DNA from: Trileptium ribeirensis
Taxonomy: Eukaryota; Nematoda; Enoplea; Enoplida; Thoracostomopsidae
Length of the DNA: 64,000 nucleotides
Reading direction: 5' to 3'
NCBI GenBank assembly: GCA_030248225.1
Contig: JASANE010010209.1
Location: forward strand, 33,844-97,843
The notes beneath the pieces are model-generated. The model saw only the letters and a list, made by a program, of their open reading frames with translations, was not told the origin of the DNA and did no database searches. Numbering within the stretch: position 1 is the first letter of the stretch; each line of letters starts with the position of its first letter. This document shows positions 22,400-36,800 of this stretch, piece by piece. A program made the translations under genes and the position numbers.

Positions 22400-24160
22400 G
22401 GTATGTTTGGTTTTTTTTCGTTTTAGACGTGACTATAAGTTATTGGGATAAACAATTGAGCAAAAATGTTCAAAATGAATGGTATAAGTAATGAAATATT
22501 AAAAAATATCAGTAATATGGTTAAAGTCGCAATTTTCTGAACGTCTTTGATGAACTGACTCAAAGGATATCAACGTCGTATATACTGTAAACAGTGATGA
22601 TAAACTATGTCTAGGACTTCGAGAAAAACCTGTTTTGTTTTAGATAATGCGGTATACCTATACCATGTGTAGATATGTATAGCCTATAAGTTTGACATAT
22701 GGAAACCAGGACACTGTGTATGCTATCGAATTTAAAAACAATGAAAACTTAATGAGTTGATGTTGGTCATAGGATTTATGATTTAGATTGAGACATTCTT
22801 AGTTTTATGTCTCAATGGTTTACAATATTATTAGTGGGGCGAAACAACGGCATGCTATGTATGACATATTTAGGAATCAATTACTGGAAAGTAACCTTAG
22901 TAATCCTGGATGAAAGCGAGATAACATGTCCTGATCTCAAGATGCTTTACTATTTGATAGCTTCAAGCGTATGCGAAGTATGTACTGAAAAACAGTGAAA
23001 GCCTAATGATCTGACGTTGGTTTTAAGATTTAGATTGACCTTGTTAAATATTTTCTATATTGAATTATGTTTATTTACGTGAGAGTAGCATAGTGCGTAG
23101 AATGATAGTAAAAAACACAAATTCCAGGCGTAATTAAAACGCTGTATTATTATAACGCTTATTATCAAGGTATATAGAAGTCTAGTGTAAATATCAATCG
23201 GTGTTTCTAAAATTAGAGTACATTATAACAAACATTCACGAACTGATGGGCTTCTTTGTATTTTTAAAGTAATAGTAGCCGATAACTTCCTATAAAATCA
23301 TGAATTTGTACCGAATCTTTATTGTATATATCAGAAATCAGCATTGAGTATTTATTGTAATTTATTGTGTAGAGTTTCAGTAAATTTAAAATAGTCGATA
23401 AAATTGTTAGTTGTTTATAAAATACGCATGTAGATAACTAAGGTTTCAACAGCATTAAATTATGGAAGATAACTAAAGTTTCGTCAGCACTAATACCCGT
23501 GTTTGCCTAGTAAATATTTATTAAATGAAACCATAGTACAAATAGATTTCGACCAATTTGTGCTTCGCGCTCATGCTGATGTTAATGTAAAACACCATTC
23601 ATGTTTATAAATAGTATAATTTCATAGAAAAATGATGGCATGTGAGGTTATACCACCAGTCTGAAAATCGTCAGTTTTGGAGATACACGCGGTAATGGTG
23701 TCATTTGATTAAGCTCGTCGAGGCGACTTAGAATATTCTATTGGAACCAAATGTATAACAATCTTATTTCAGTTTTTTGGAATACCAAAAACTATCCATT
23801 GGTACCAAACATTTTTCTGAATAAATAATTATTAAATAATTATAATTTTATATACTGTTTGAATCGCAATGACGAGCTGAAATCAGCGGAAACCATTCAT
23901 GGTGTAATGAGTTAGCTTAGGCTTAAGGTCTATGCTCTGGTTTACATAAATACGCATAACTCGTTAATGCATGAAAGAACTCAGTTCTAATTGGGGTTCG
24001 AACAATATATAAAACTAGTAACTCGCAAACTAGGGTGAAACGCGACGAGCGTGGTTTCACTTTTAAGTTATCTTTTTGTTTAAATCGCATGTAACAGGCT
24101 GTATTTGATGTATATACCGCACCAAAACCTTTTGAACCGTGAGTCTATTGAAAATCCTAA
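22400..24160. other. No gene seen
   Basis: AT-rich, with short frames only. I looked for upstream COPA exons here and found none I could support. Confidence 0.4.
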
Positions 24161-24164
24161 AACC

Positions 24165-24720
24165 TCGTCGGCCCTAAACCCATAGAAAAAACTGACAACG
24201 CATCAACTATTTGTGCTAGTCTATAGATAACCAAAACCGTCATGTTCAACCTGCCGGAAAACACTATGCAGACAATTCTGTGACCTGCATGCAATACGTA
24301 ACCAATCAACTGAAGACAGACTATATTCCAGGACATCGGGTTTATTCACCCTAAACACGTTGAAATCCCATAAAAGGCATGAAATATGCACACAGGAGTC
24401 TAGATAACCAAATCATTGAATTTAGCGTACCGAAAATCCTCTATGTAAACTATTTTTGATTCCATGTACCAAACTACTGAAGACATTTTTTGGAAACCGG
24501 GTTCATTGACCCTAAACCCAATGAATACGTCTCAAAAAGCATAAGATACTAGTGCTGGACTCACGATAATCAAACCATCGTATTCAGCATACCGGAAAAC
24601 CTTTATAGATTTGTGATAACCTGCACGCAATACATAACCAAACAAAATAAATTTCACCACATTTCAATAATCGGGTTCATTGATCGTAAAAGCTTCGAAA
24701 CCTCATGAAATGGTATAATA
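24165..24720 (+). repeat. Degenerate satellite, period about 160-177 bp
   Basis: About 3.3 units. Recurrent landmarks are CCCTAAAC at about 24172, 24348 and 24508; GATAACCAAA or GATAATCAAA followed by TTCA.C.T.CCG.AAA; and CGGGTT.ATT at 24337, 24498 and 24672. Units are diverged. The same sequence occurs inverted at 35865-36215 inside COPA. Confidence 0.6.
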
Positions 24721-24949
24721 TAGTTTGCTTTATAACTTAATCGGCACCCATTATATGGTAAAAACCCCCAATAACATGCTGAAAATTTAAAAACCGCCAT
24801 TTCTGGCAAAGGGTCGACGAACCATATTCTGCGACAGAGCTGCCCAGTGAGTGGTCCCACCGAAAGAACATGGTCAACGAGCTGATCTCGTTCAACTAAA
24901 GGGCACATCCTTGTCATTTTTGCTATCTAATAAATAATTTACTTAAATC

Positions 24950-26390
24950 CATCCATATGAAGATGAGTTATGAATGACAGAAACAGTCAAAAAATTTTCA
25001 CGATTTTCTACCTAGCGCTATCGGTGGAAACTCCCCTCGCTTCGTTTCAATTATACATTTATTGGGCACAATCTTTACTACCATCATTATCCGAAAAAAT
25101 ACATAAATCGACAAATAGGGTTGGTTGTTAACCAAAATGTAGCGCTGTATCTTTAAAATTTATAGGCTTTGGGTTACAAAAGCAAAATACCTGCAACGAT
25201 GGCAGAACTTTTTCGATAGAACACACGTTCACATATTGTGAGAACAACGATTCTATCTGATGTTGCTAATATTCTTTTGCTTGATAACTTTTGAAAAAAT
25301 CTACCGAATTTTTGCAATGAAATAAATATTGCGGGCATCTCGATGAGTAAGTTGTTTCGCGGACTTATCTATGAATTTCAGACTAGCTTTATACGAATGA
25401 CCCGTTGCAACATTTTAAGGGTACTAGCGTTGTATTACCTAGCTTAGATGACAGCAATGGCGTTAATTTCTCGCTTAATGTAGAAAATGCAATGCCGATA
25501 CGTATGTATGTATACATATTCGTTAGCTAAAATTAGAATGTAGAGATATCCGAATTTAAATGAGTAATGTTTTTGGCGCTCTGTATGTTTTAAGCACAAA
25601 ATAAAAGCCGCTCCAAATGCAAACCACGTTGTATTTTACCTGACTGCAGGTTCCGTTGCTTGAGGAAAATCGAAGAATAAATAATCAGCAAACAACGCGA
25701 GGCAATAGTTGTTGAGCATAATATTCAATTACATACTTTGGATTATGAATATACTAAATCACGTAATTTCGTTAGTAGGATAACACTTAGTAAATATTAA
25801 GTTAGTTCACGGTATACACTAAGTTTTTGAAACTGAGCGATCGGAGTTTTTTCAAATAACGCAATTTTAACTCGCAAAGCAAGGGGAAACGGAGCGAGTA
25901 TGGCTACTCTGTGCTTAGTGACCAATTCGGCATTCCAAATTCAGCTCTCTGAGTGCCTTTAAAGTCTCACGATAGCAACTATACACCAGCAATACTTTAG
26001 AATGGCAACGCTATGTTCATTTTATTTCAATCAGATATCAAAACCGTAGAACTCATTTCTTCCTCCTATGGGTAAAAAGGTGAAAAGTTTTCAAATTTAT
26101 AACCACAAAATTTAAGAAAAATTATAGTTTGAAGAGTGTTTTTTTACACTTTAGGTACCTAATACTTGCCTTATTTGATGTATACCACGTAAAAGCAGCT
26201 GTATTTATAAACTGAAACTCTATATTATATTATAATGTCCTACATTGTTTGCATCTATTTTCTAAAAGTGATAAAATTATTGGCTATTTTGGTACCTAAT
26301 TTTGGTAATTTACCTAATTTTGCTTGGGAACGTAATGCAGGGTTAATAACATATTCAGTGTCGGGTTATAATAATGAACAAACGTGTTTA
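24950..26390. other. No gene seen; short repeats
   Basis: Similar short GAAAC...GAGCG blocks at about 24030-24060, 25025-25060 and 25870-25910 suggest old repeat debris. No coding frame and no COPA exon were recognised. Confidence 0.4.
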
Positions 26391-26395
26391 ACGGA

Positions 26396-27254
26396 TTAAT
26401 AACTTTATAATCCCATTGTTCACCCCAACAAGCAATAAAATTAATTTATCAAAATTTTGAAAATTAAAATTTCTCTTTTATGGGAATTTTTTAATTTTTT
26501 GCTCTTAGCTCGAAAATGGCCTCTCTGACAAACGCACATCAGAGCTGTGGCTCTCGATGAGGGATTATGTGTATTTTTCGATACGATGCCTCCGGCAAGA
26601 GCTATAACCTGAAATCAAAACGTTAGATGACCTTATCAATAATGGCCAAAATCAAAAAGCATACAATTCGTGTCGGTTTTGTGAGAATTTAGGTAGGAAA
26701 TCTTTAGATCAGATCATTAGAACAAAGATAGGCACACAACTACATTAGTTTACGCGTTTAATAATAAAATTGCCAAAGTACATCGGTATGGCGAATTGTG
26801 CACTGCACTATCTGAGGAAACTGAAATGCTTTCTGTCCATCCGTTCATCACATAAATCTTCCCAAATTGATTGATTTTCACAAGTTTTTGCTCGACGAGT
26901 AATGAAATACAGTTGTGCTTGTGCACCTAGCCTTGTATGTGCACTGCTGCCATGATTTTCTATTTAAATTCTTACAAAACCGATACCAATTGGCGCTTGA
27001 TTTTGGCCATTTGGGGTCATCCAAAATTTTAGATTATAACACTACCCAGAGGCTTGAGATCGAAAAATAGAGACTGCCATTCAGAATATTTTTATTGAGA
27101 CCTGCAATTTTGCTGTTTGGCATATAATGTTAGAGCAACCATTTTCAAGTTATGAGCCAAAGTTTAAAATATACAGCCGCCAAAAGTGAAATCTTCAAAA
27201 TTTTCACATATGTTTTTGCTTGATGGGGTGAACGATGGTATTAAGGTTATTTAA
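26396..27254. mobile_element. Long-inverted-repeat element (about 300-bp arms)
   Basis: Arm 26396-26702 is an imperfect inverted copy of 26954-27254. Shared in order on opposite strands: GTTCACCCCA.CAAGCAA, AAAATTTTGAA, CGAAAATGG, TTTTTCGAT, GCCTC.GG, GATGACC, ATGGCCAAAATCAA, and TCGGTTTTGT.AGAATTTA. The loop is about 250 bp without a coding frame. This fits a MITE or fold-back derivative of a DNA transposon. It lies about 400 bp upstream of the first COPA exon found. Confidence 0.75.
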
Positions 27255-27654
27255 CTCGATAAAGAAGTTGATTTCACTGTTTTAATCCCACATTTAGTAT
27301 CATTACTAACCAAGTGGGCCGTTAGATTAGCTAAAGTTTGGCACCAAAAATAGTAAAATTTTTTCACTTGCAATATGAATACATGTAGGTCTCAGAATTT
27401 TCTGAGATTTTCAGGTTCGCTGATTACCATAAAAGCAGTTGGATTTGTTGTTCTAAGTCGGCTAAGAAATGTTACGAATGTTCGGAAAACACAGTTGTAG
27501 CTATCACATTGTTTTAACAGAGGATCACGATGATAGTTTTAGTTTTCTAAGCAAGGAGTTATAAAATTGTCAACAGTTGTAAACTATACAACCAAGTTGC
27601 GGTAAGTTTTTGGCTACTTAGTATTTCTGTTACTGTCCATAATAATTATTATAG

Positions 27655-27819
27655 GCTGGGATGTAGAGGCAGCAGATCTGGACTTACCCGACTTGGATGT
27701 TTCACCTAATAAAGGTTCCGGTGAAGTAGACGAAGGGTACTTTGTACCACCATCGCGTGGTGTTGCTCCAACACAACACTGGGTTAACAATTCGCAGTTA
27801 TCAGTGGACCATATACTAG
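27655..27819 (+). CDS. COPA: COPA exon a (linker before C-terminal domain)
   Basis: Acceptor TTATTATAG|GC, donor CTAG|GTGTGT. It begins inside a glycine codon ([12 protein letters not shown]), continues with an acidic linker and FVPPSRG, and ends QLSVDHIL plus one base. Confidence 0.93.
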
Positions 27820-30800
27820 GTGTGTTACGTTTAATTAAAACTTTGCCTCTATCATGTGAATATGTGACCGAGTATTTAGATATAACGGATTCCGTTAACT
27901 CTGCAAGCTTGACGAAATAATGTGAAATTTTTATACATTTTTGTTTATGAAATAATTGAGCATTCCGGTCTAGCGGGAATTTAATCATTTTTGACAAATA
28001 ATAGTTGGTTAAGTAGGCTATTCTGTTAGTTTAAAATTTCTGTTTTCACTCTTCCGAATATTGCAATTTTGCCAGTTATATTTTCGTTTTTAATGTATAA
28101 AATTTGCGCTTTTGTAACCTACATGGTGTTAATACAATCGATGCTCGACTCTGCTAAAGAGAATGGAACTTTTTAGCCTTTCAAAGTTTTCGTTTGTATT
28201 ATCTCGTGGTCCTTTTTGGTCAGGTACTTGACCATTAACTCTCGCCCACATGTTCCTGATTAATCTACTAAATTCAGACTCTATATCTCAGAGGTAAACA
28301 TTTCTGTTAAATTTCCGAAAATTTAGCTGAAACGTTCCATTTTCTCAGGCCAGGATGAGAGTCTGAATTTAGTAATCCAAAACCTGGGGTTTTGATTTGG
28401 TGGTGCAAAAACTCTAATCTTGGCGAAGGACCTGGTGCTATCGATTCGGTGGCCCGAAACCCTTAGGATCTAAGCTGATGTCCCAAGGACATGTCGGTGG
28501 TGGGTCATGTTTATGATCCACCGTGTGGGTCATAAACCTAAGGATCTAAGCTAATGTCCCAAAAACATGTCGGTGGTGGGTCATGCTTATGATTCATAGT
28601 TGGATTATAAATCTGGAGAATTAAGGCCTAAGCGATGTACGCTGCCGAAAACAATGAAAAGCTGAGGAGTGACGTTTTCAGCAGAGTCGAACGCCATCTG
28701 CCATACATAATTCGTTTTACCGATGTTCAAAGCGTTCTTGTACTGTGTCTTTTTTACCTGAATTTAAATTAGCCTTCATGACACATTCCTGAGCCAGACT
28801 TTGTATTTCAATTGCACAGCCTTTCAACGGTTACAATGTCTCTAGAGTGGTGACTTAGATCCTTTGTGTATTTCGATGTGTATGATGCTTTTCGAGATAT
28901 TTTTTCCAGTATTTGCTGCTTCCCATTTCGATGCGCCCTGATATTTACTGTCCTAGTTTGTGAAACAGCTATGGTCAGTGGGTCCTGACTTTTTATGATT
29001 ATGTACAGATACATTCAGGCGAAATATCTGACTGATTCTATGTAGAGGAAGTACTAAATTCGAAAATTTCTTGTCAGTTGCAAATTACCCTTCTACTAGT
29101 TGCGATTGAATTTTAAAAAGCCGGACTCATATCATTAAAAAACTCACTTGGTTTATAGGAACACTCAATACGTTTTCTTCAACATAACTGCGCGTGTATC
29201 AAATGGCACATATGGAAAAACTTTTAAAAGCTATTTTTACTTTTCGTCCATGTATTTACGCTCACACAGACTTTTCTGTCGTATTGTTAATAGTTTAACT
29301 AGTACTCTAGTTAAATAATTTTTAATTTTAAGAACATTGTTTTGCAGACCTGAAAACAAACCAACCAGACTCAATTTTTATCAGATTTGAAATGATTTTG
29401 TATTCTATCGGGTCTGGTCACAACTTTCTTGTTTTAAAATTTAAAAACGTTATCAATAGATATCACAGAAGCCTGTACTTGAATTTATAGCCATAATAGA
29501 ATTCCGAACATACACAGGAAAAAACCCAACCAGAAACATACCACACGGACCTCTCACGGAGAGTGGGAGGCATCTCCAGGACTCAAAACTTTCGAGCTCT
29601 CTCGGAATTTCGGCGGCTGCCCGAAAGAATCATGCCCCTAGGTAAATTTTATTTCCCCCAGGTATGTTGAGGCGACACCAAAGATGATTATTCTGACGAA
29701 AACATAACAAAACTCAATAGTACTGCTTACATATCGACTATTCTGACGAAATTATAAGTAAATTGAAACACTGCCTGCAGAAATACATGTGTATTTTCAG
29801 TAGATAATAATAATAATAAATATTCAACAAAAAACGATAAAAATGTTAATGTAAAAGACAAATACAATTACGAAACTCCCCAGTTAACCAGAGGTTTTCA
29901 TACCTAACTTGGGGGAAATTCCGGTATTTCTGGTTCTCCCAGTTCGGAGCTGGGTCCCTAGCCCCAAAGGCCCGAGGTAAAATTTTGTATTTCTGAAGAG
30001 GCCGGCTGCATGTAATCTGGGCTCTCCAAATTGGGGGGTGGGAGCCTCCTTGGCATTTTTCGGGTACACCTGTTTCAGAACAGGTGCCCCCCCCCCAGTT
30101 CATGCCCCTTAGCCAAATTTAGGGCTATCACCAATTCACCAACCCTTAGCAAATTTTTTTGTTTGCAAACTGTCCAAGGTATATAAAATTTGATCAAAAT
30201 TTGTGCTAAAATTCCTTATTGAAGCCAACAATTTCGCTAATTCCGTCAAAATTTGCTTCAAAATAACTTTTTCTCTCCATCAAAGCGATTTTGGAGTTTT
30301 TCAGACACGCTTTTTAATCTTTTTTCTCTTGGCAAAATGCGTCCTGGCAAAATCGGGCGCCCCCTGTTCATGCCCCCTGGCAAAATTTTCAGCGAATGGA
30401 AAAGCCAGGTTATCACAAGATATTGATACATGTATTGATAAACGATAAAATGTTCAAATCAATTAATTCGGTAAATTGCTTTTATGCGCAGTCTATATGA
30501 TATAATAGAACGGAGTTCTTACTAAAATTATCCACGAATGGGTCTGAAATATATTTGATACAGCTGCAGAAAAAAAATCATAAAAACATACTAAATTAGT
30601 ATGAAATTAAAATTCTGCAGGAAACGCCGGGAAAAATTACCTTGGTTCGGGTGTAATCTTAGTCGCGAGTCAGTCACTGAATTAAGGTGACGTATATTAT
30701 GCGCGCTGCGTGTGCCCTCTCAGTATGTAGACACTTCATGGTTATAAATTTCTTAATATTTGTATAATGATTTTAGAATGCAAAAAGCTAATATGGTTTA

Positions 30801-33800
30801 CTTTGGGCATTAGTTTTCATTAACATTTGAACATAGTAAGCTATCTTAGCTGTTCCATAATTTTCTAGCAATATTCTCAACCTCCATCAGCAGTGTGGAT
30901 TTTGCTTCTAAAAAATTTTAAATGTTACAGCGGGATCTTATGAATCTGCTTTTCGATTGCTGAACACTCAGATTGGCGTTATGGAATTTGAGCCTTTCAA
31001 GTCGTTGTTTGCTTTAACGCACGTGAGTAATTACGTTATGCGGGAACTACTGTAAGATGTATTCACAAGGATAGTTAAAATTAAAAGCCATTTTGGTTTG
31101 TGGTGTCAAATCTGATCGGTTTTGACTTTTCCAATTAAAAACACGTCGATTTGAATCCACTTGATCAGGGAGAATTCGCTTTAAAGCGCCCTCGGTCCGA
31201 ATTAAATTGGCGCCAAAAATGTAATTTCAAATCGATTTTTTGACGAGTTGCAGAATATTGTGGCGTTTCAATAGTAAAATGGATTTAATTTCGTTTGCGC
31301 GCGGTACTAATAGCAAAATAACCATTTGAGAATAAATTTAAGTAGTGACTATATTCTGCACCTCGCCGTATGCCATATTTGTCTAGAATTTAATTCGGGC
31401 CAAATCCGCTCGATACTGGCCGATTTTGAACGACCTTTCCCTGAGCAGGTCGTGTTAAATCGACTCTTTAGAAATTGGCAAAAGTGAACGCATAACGGAT
31501 TTAACAGTCCACATAAAAACGACTTTTAAATTTAGCATCTGCCAGCTGGCGTAATATCTTGGTCTAACTTCTGCGTTACTGTATCTTAGTTAACATTTTT
31601 ATATTATGTGCTTAATACCTACCATTGTTCGAGCTGTCCATTTTTATTATTGCTTCATATAATTTGCAAGCTTTGAGCTGGGAGTCTGCTAGATCCAATC
31701 CAGGGATCCAGATAAACATAGGGGAATTTGCACCATGATAGCTGGTGATAAAACCGTGCATTGTAAGTTTACTGGCGTCTGATAAATGCATTTTGTTGTG
31801 CTTTCCAATTCTTTACAATACGTACGTCGTCGTTCTTGTTGTATATTTAATAAAAAAATGTATTTAACTCAGTCTACGCCTCATTTTGCTCATGAATTTA
31901 TCACGAATAATTGAAATAAAAGCAGTAGTATTAAGTTGTTTTAACACATTTTGTTAAGATGACTATTTCTGATGTTACCTCAATACCTGGGACGGTGTGG
32001 TGTCGATCTGCAAAAAGTCAAAATATACCTGTGGTCATGAAACTATTTTAACGGATATATAGAATGAACACTTGATATGTGTGCGAGCGAGTTTTGATTT
32101 TTACTGTAACTATTAGTTTTCAATCTTCAATGCAACAACAACGATATAAACGCATGCAGCATGAAACTCAAGTAGTTCAGCGAACGATACAAAAGAAATG
32201 TTGAAAATATTTAGAGTGTTATAAATACAGTTTTGAAAAAATAGGAAGTAACAACGATAAAGTTCGTAAAATTTCAGGCACGAGCTCGAACAGCATATGG
32301 AGCGTTGCCGACTCTGAGCACAACATTTGCATTTCCTCTTCGGAACTGGAAAGAAGCAAGCCCCAAGACGGGACTTCCTGCAGTTGGCTTAAAACTCAAC
32401 GATTTGGCAACGTCGCTGCAACTTTGCTATCAACTGACAACTACAGGTACCAGGACGTATTAAACAGATTGCCTCATTAACTGACCTGCCTTGGAAAATA
32501 TATGAACAGAAAGCGAAACGCACCGTTTTTGTTTGTGTCGGGCATGTCTTATATCGAACACATGGCGTTATTTCCCAAATGAATATTTTTATTAGTCTGT
32601 ATTGTACTGTTTCTATGATTTTTGAATATCCTCGGATGAGAGTTCGGGTTTTGGTTAAGTGTAGTTATTGCTTTAGTCGTCGCGGTGTAGCTCAATGTCA
32701 GCTGCTGGAAAGGACTGTTTTTGTAGCCCCGTGTGAGAAATTCTATGAGCATAATATTTTTGCATAAGACATGGAAGGCGGTGCTAAATATCATAATTAT
32801 ACATGCCGTACGACATTATAATTATTGTTCTTGATGTGCATTTGTAACGTTTTTCAATGCCAGTGAGAACGCGAAACTGTTTTAGTACAACGCAATTTGG
32901 ATGAATGTGCATTGAAAGAAACGATAGTGGAATAAATAATATATTTTGCGGCGAAACACGCCATGTTATTGAAACAAGCTGAGAAAAATTCCCAAACGAT
33001 AACTGAAAAATCCAATCCTTCCGCTTTAGTTTTTGCAATATTTTATTAAATTTCTATCTTTAAAACGCTACAATTGTTTAACTTCTGTTGGCAATATTTC
33101 TTCCTGTTTAGGTATTTATTTTATGAACTTGTAAATAAAGTGGGCTTCATTGTTGGAAAAATTGTAACTGTTAGAATAACTTACTGCAATGATCAAAAAT
33201 GTCTCTACTGAGCCATCACACTCCAAAAATAATCTAAAATACCACAAACAATCAGAACAAAGAATTACCGGTAAATATTTTAGAGTCAAAAAGTTTGTGA
33301 TGGCAACTATGTGTAAAGGTAGACATAATATAGCCATAGTTAGACATACATAATTTTATAGCATGCTCCGCTACGGGTTTTTTGGGATAGATAATATATA
33401 TTACCCCTTTGTTTTCTTCGAATTAATGGGTGGGGGTGTGATATTTCCGATGCCCGTGACAAAAAATTTTGCACCGTCCTACTCGTCTCTGTGAAAATAC
33501 CAACCTAGCAACAAGTTTTACGAAACATTACCAATTTGCCTTTCAGAAATGGATTCCTGAAGTTAAAAATTCGATTAAATAACTAAGTAAGAATGATTGA
33601 AAAGTTGCATTTAACAATGAGGCGTTTTCTTGTGTTGATGAGGCCATGTATTAATTTTAACGTTTTTCGTTCAAAACATTGACCTTTGAAAATTTTTAGA
33701 TGTCGAAGATTAGACCTGGAACATACTGTCCCTGTTTATGACATCCGGGGGCCCCAGTTCCGAACCAGGGGACGGCGCTTGCCCAATGGCAAAATTTCTA

Positions 33801-36800
33801 GCGAATGGATAAGCCAGCCTACGTAACTATTCCTGTCCTAATCTCGATGGCGGTTGGCCTTCTGGTAGTCGGTTCTTCTTTGAAAGAATCACGGGGAGAT
33901 TCTCCCAGGGTGCTTGGGGCAAATCTAAAAGCAGTTCTTTCTTAATATAACTTAAATTGTAATGAGCTTAATAATTGAATGTCACACACCGAATAAATTT
34001 ATCAAAATCAACTTTGGGTACATGTACGAAAAGAGTAAGTTTGGCTATTCTATGACCATTCGTGCCGGAACGATGTGCTCAGTGTCGTTACCAATGAAGA
34101 TGCAGAGTGATTATTTTCTATTTAGGAAAATTTAATGAAGCGTTGAACAAATTCCGGCAGTTACTTCTCAGTGTCCCGTTGTTAGTTGTCGACAACAAAT
34201 CTGAAATATCTGAAGCCCAACAACTTATTGAAATATGCAAAGAATACATTGTTGGTATGTTGCGGCATCTAATCACAATCTGTGTATCATTGGGCGTTCA
34301 TAGTTGCACCTTATATTTTATTTAGTTTTACCTGACTGCAAAATATGTGGTACTTTTTTCAAAAAGAAATGTAAATTTGATAGCTGCATGCATTTTCGTT
34401 AAATAAGAGAAACTTAAAAACTTCGCTAGTTTTATTTGTATATCTAGTGTAAAAAATATCACCCTATATAACTTTTATCTAAAAAACTATCCACTGTTCT
34501 ACTTTTTTGCATTATGTATATTATGCTTAATATTAAAAGACTGTTTTGGCACAGTTTGTCGGCTATAATGTAAAAGACCTTGTAGTATTATAGAGGGAAA
34601 CATGAATACAGGCTATAATTTCTTGATTATATCTTTGAAAGCATGATTGTAACGTCTCACTACGCTAGCGTATAACACGTGCGTGCAGTATTGGCCACAA
34701 TTGACCGCTGCCCGCTCATTGCTTCCTCGCAACTTGCTCGTGGGAAAATAATTTTTTATAAATTTGACAGTTTGTTTTAGTTGGCTCGTTTCTCGCTCGC
34801 TCGTAAGACGAATACTATAATGTAGCTCATTTTTATCGGGGCTTGTGATGTAGTTGTAACGCACTAGTCTTGCGGGCAAGTAGCCGGGGTTCCAGGCTGT
34901 TCTTAGTAAGATCTCTGGTGGATCTTTTCATTTTGTGAGTCCGTCGTGATCCTCTGCATTTAACTGAAACAGCGCGAGTGGAGTTTCCACTGAGGGAAGT
35001 GGAGGAATGATAGTGAAAATTGCTTGTATTTTGTCTGTTTCTGTCATGCATAACTCATCTCCGGGCGTAGGGATGTCGTTAAATTTTTTATTTGATAACA
35101 AACGTGATGAAGATGTGTCCGTTAGGTCAACGCGAACAGTTCCCGAATCCATCTTCGGTGACAAAATGGCAAAACACAGGTTTTAAGGGTTCTGTGTGGA
35201 ATTCGTCGTACTAACCGTAACCCAAGACTTATCGACACTCGCCACCCGTAGATGAACAGTTGCTGCAGGGTGGCGATGAGTCGTGGGTTCCATAAAACCA
35301 ACAGGAAGAGCTTTGGCACTAGCCACCCCAACCACAGGACATTTCCTAAGAAATTGCGTTCATAGTTGGTTATTTTTGCATTGTGCCAAATGTTGCGCAA
35401 TTATTCATTTCTGCCGTAACCGCAGTAGCAATTGGAGTAGTGGTAAACTGTCTTGGGCCTTGCCAAATTTTTTGAGCGTGTGGAGTTCCCACTCAGTTCT
35501 CTAAAGGGGAAATTGTGAAATTCTTTGTCGGTCGATGTAACTCATAACTCATTTTAAGGTTGATCACAAAATCACATCAAAAAATGCTACAAATCCGCTA
35601 ATCGGAATAATGACCATCGAAATCTATAATTTTGATACGATCTTATCAGTTTTGTGGGACCACTCCCTAGGCGCCATGGCACCGAATACGGCTCGTAGAC
35701 CCTTTGCCTGAAATATCGATTTTGCAAATTTGGACTTGTTTTTGCGTGTTTACGTTGTTAAACAGTTTGAACACTAATGGTATTGTTACAATAATGCCCA
35801 AAGTAACTGTATTATAAATGTTCAGTAGTTTCAAGGGTGTTACGGTCGACAAACCCGAAAAATGGTATAATATTCATAGGTTTTCTGCACGATGAATACC
35901 GTGGTTTAATTCTCTAGAGTACAGCACCATTATTTCAAGCTTTTTAAATGTATTCCATTTCCAAATTTATAGTGTATTCTGTTTGGTTTATATTGCTTTC
36001 AAGGCATTTAAAACGGTCTGTAGGTATAGGTTTTTCGGTACGTTGAATACAACGGTGTTGTCCTCCAGAATTCAACATAACTGTCCATTTTAATGGGTTT
36101 GAGGTCGAAGGTCCGCGGACCACATTTCTGCCGCCACATGTTTTATATGAAATTTTTTGCGCCTTCAGACTGATAATCTAGTACTAGTTTCATGATACGT
36201 TGAATTTAGGAGATGTTCTTCAACTCAATGCGTCAACGATTCCAGAAGTTTTGTGGTGGTATATACGGGAAGATGAAGCACAAAACCTGTTACAGTTTAC
36301 ACATTGACGAAATCACATGATGTATATTATTATGATACACATAATTGAAACTATAGATGAAACGTCGTGAGCTATGTTTCATCCTCGTTTGCGAGATACT
36401 TAATAAATATTGCGTTACAATAATGTTATTTACTATAAAGTATTGACCTCTACTGTTGTGTGAACGGATAGTTTTATGCATTTCAGTAAACAGTTAAATA
36501 TTGTCATGCTATGTTGTTAAGGTAGTGTGACTGTTGTTTATGGCACAGAATAATACGATGTTTAAGGCATTTCGATGGAACTGTCACGAAAAGATATGCC
36601 CAAAAACACTATAGAAGAACAGATACGCGTTGCGGAAATGGCCGCTTATTTCACGCATTGTCAGCTTCAACCGGTCCATCAAATGCTTACGCTGCGCACA
36701 GCCGTTAACCTAATGTTTAAGCTGAAAAATCATAAAACATGCGCCTCGTTAACACGGCGCTTGCTGGAACTGGGTCCAAAGCCAGAAATTGCCGCGCAGA

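Noticed and set aside
27614..27997. 127-codon minus-strand frame
   Set aside because: Antisense shadow of COPA exon a, whose + strand reading matches a known protein.
32685..32760. tRNA A-box-like GTGTAGCTCAATGTCAG
   Set aside because: No B box or cloverleaf follows; likely chance or a minimal SINE trace.
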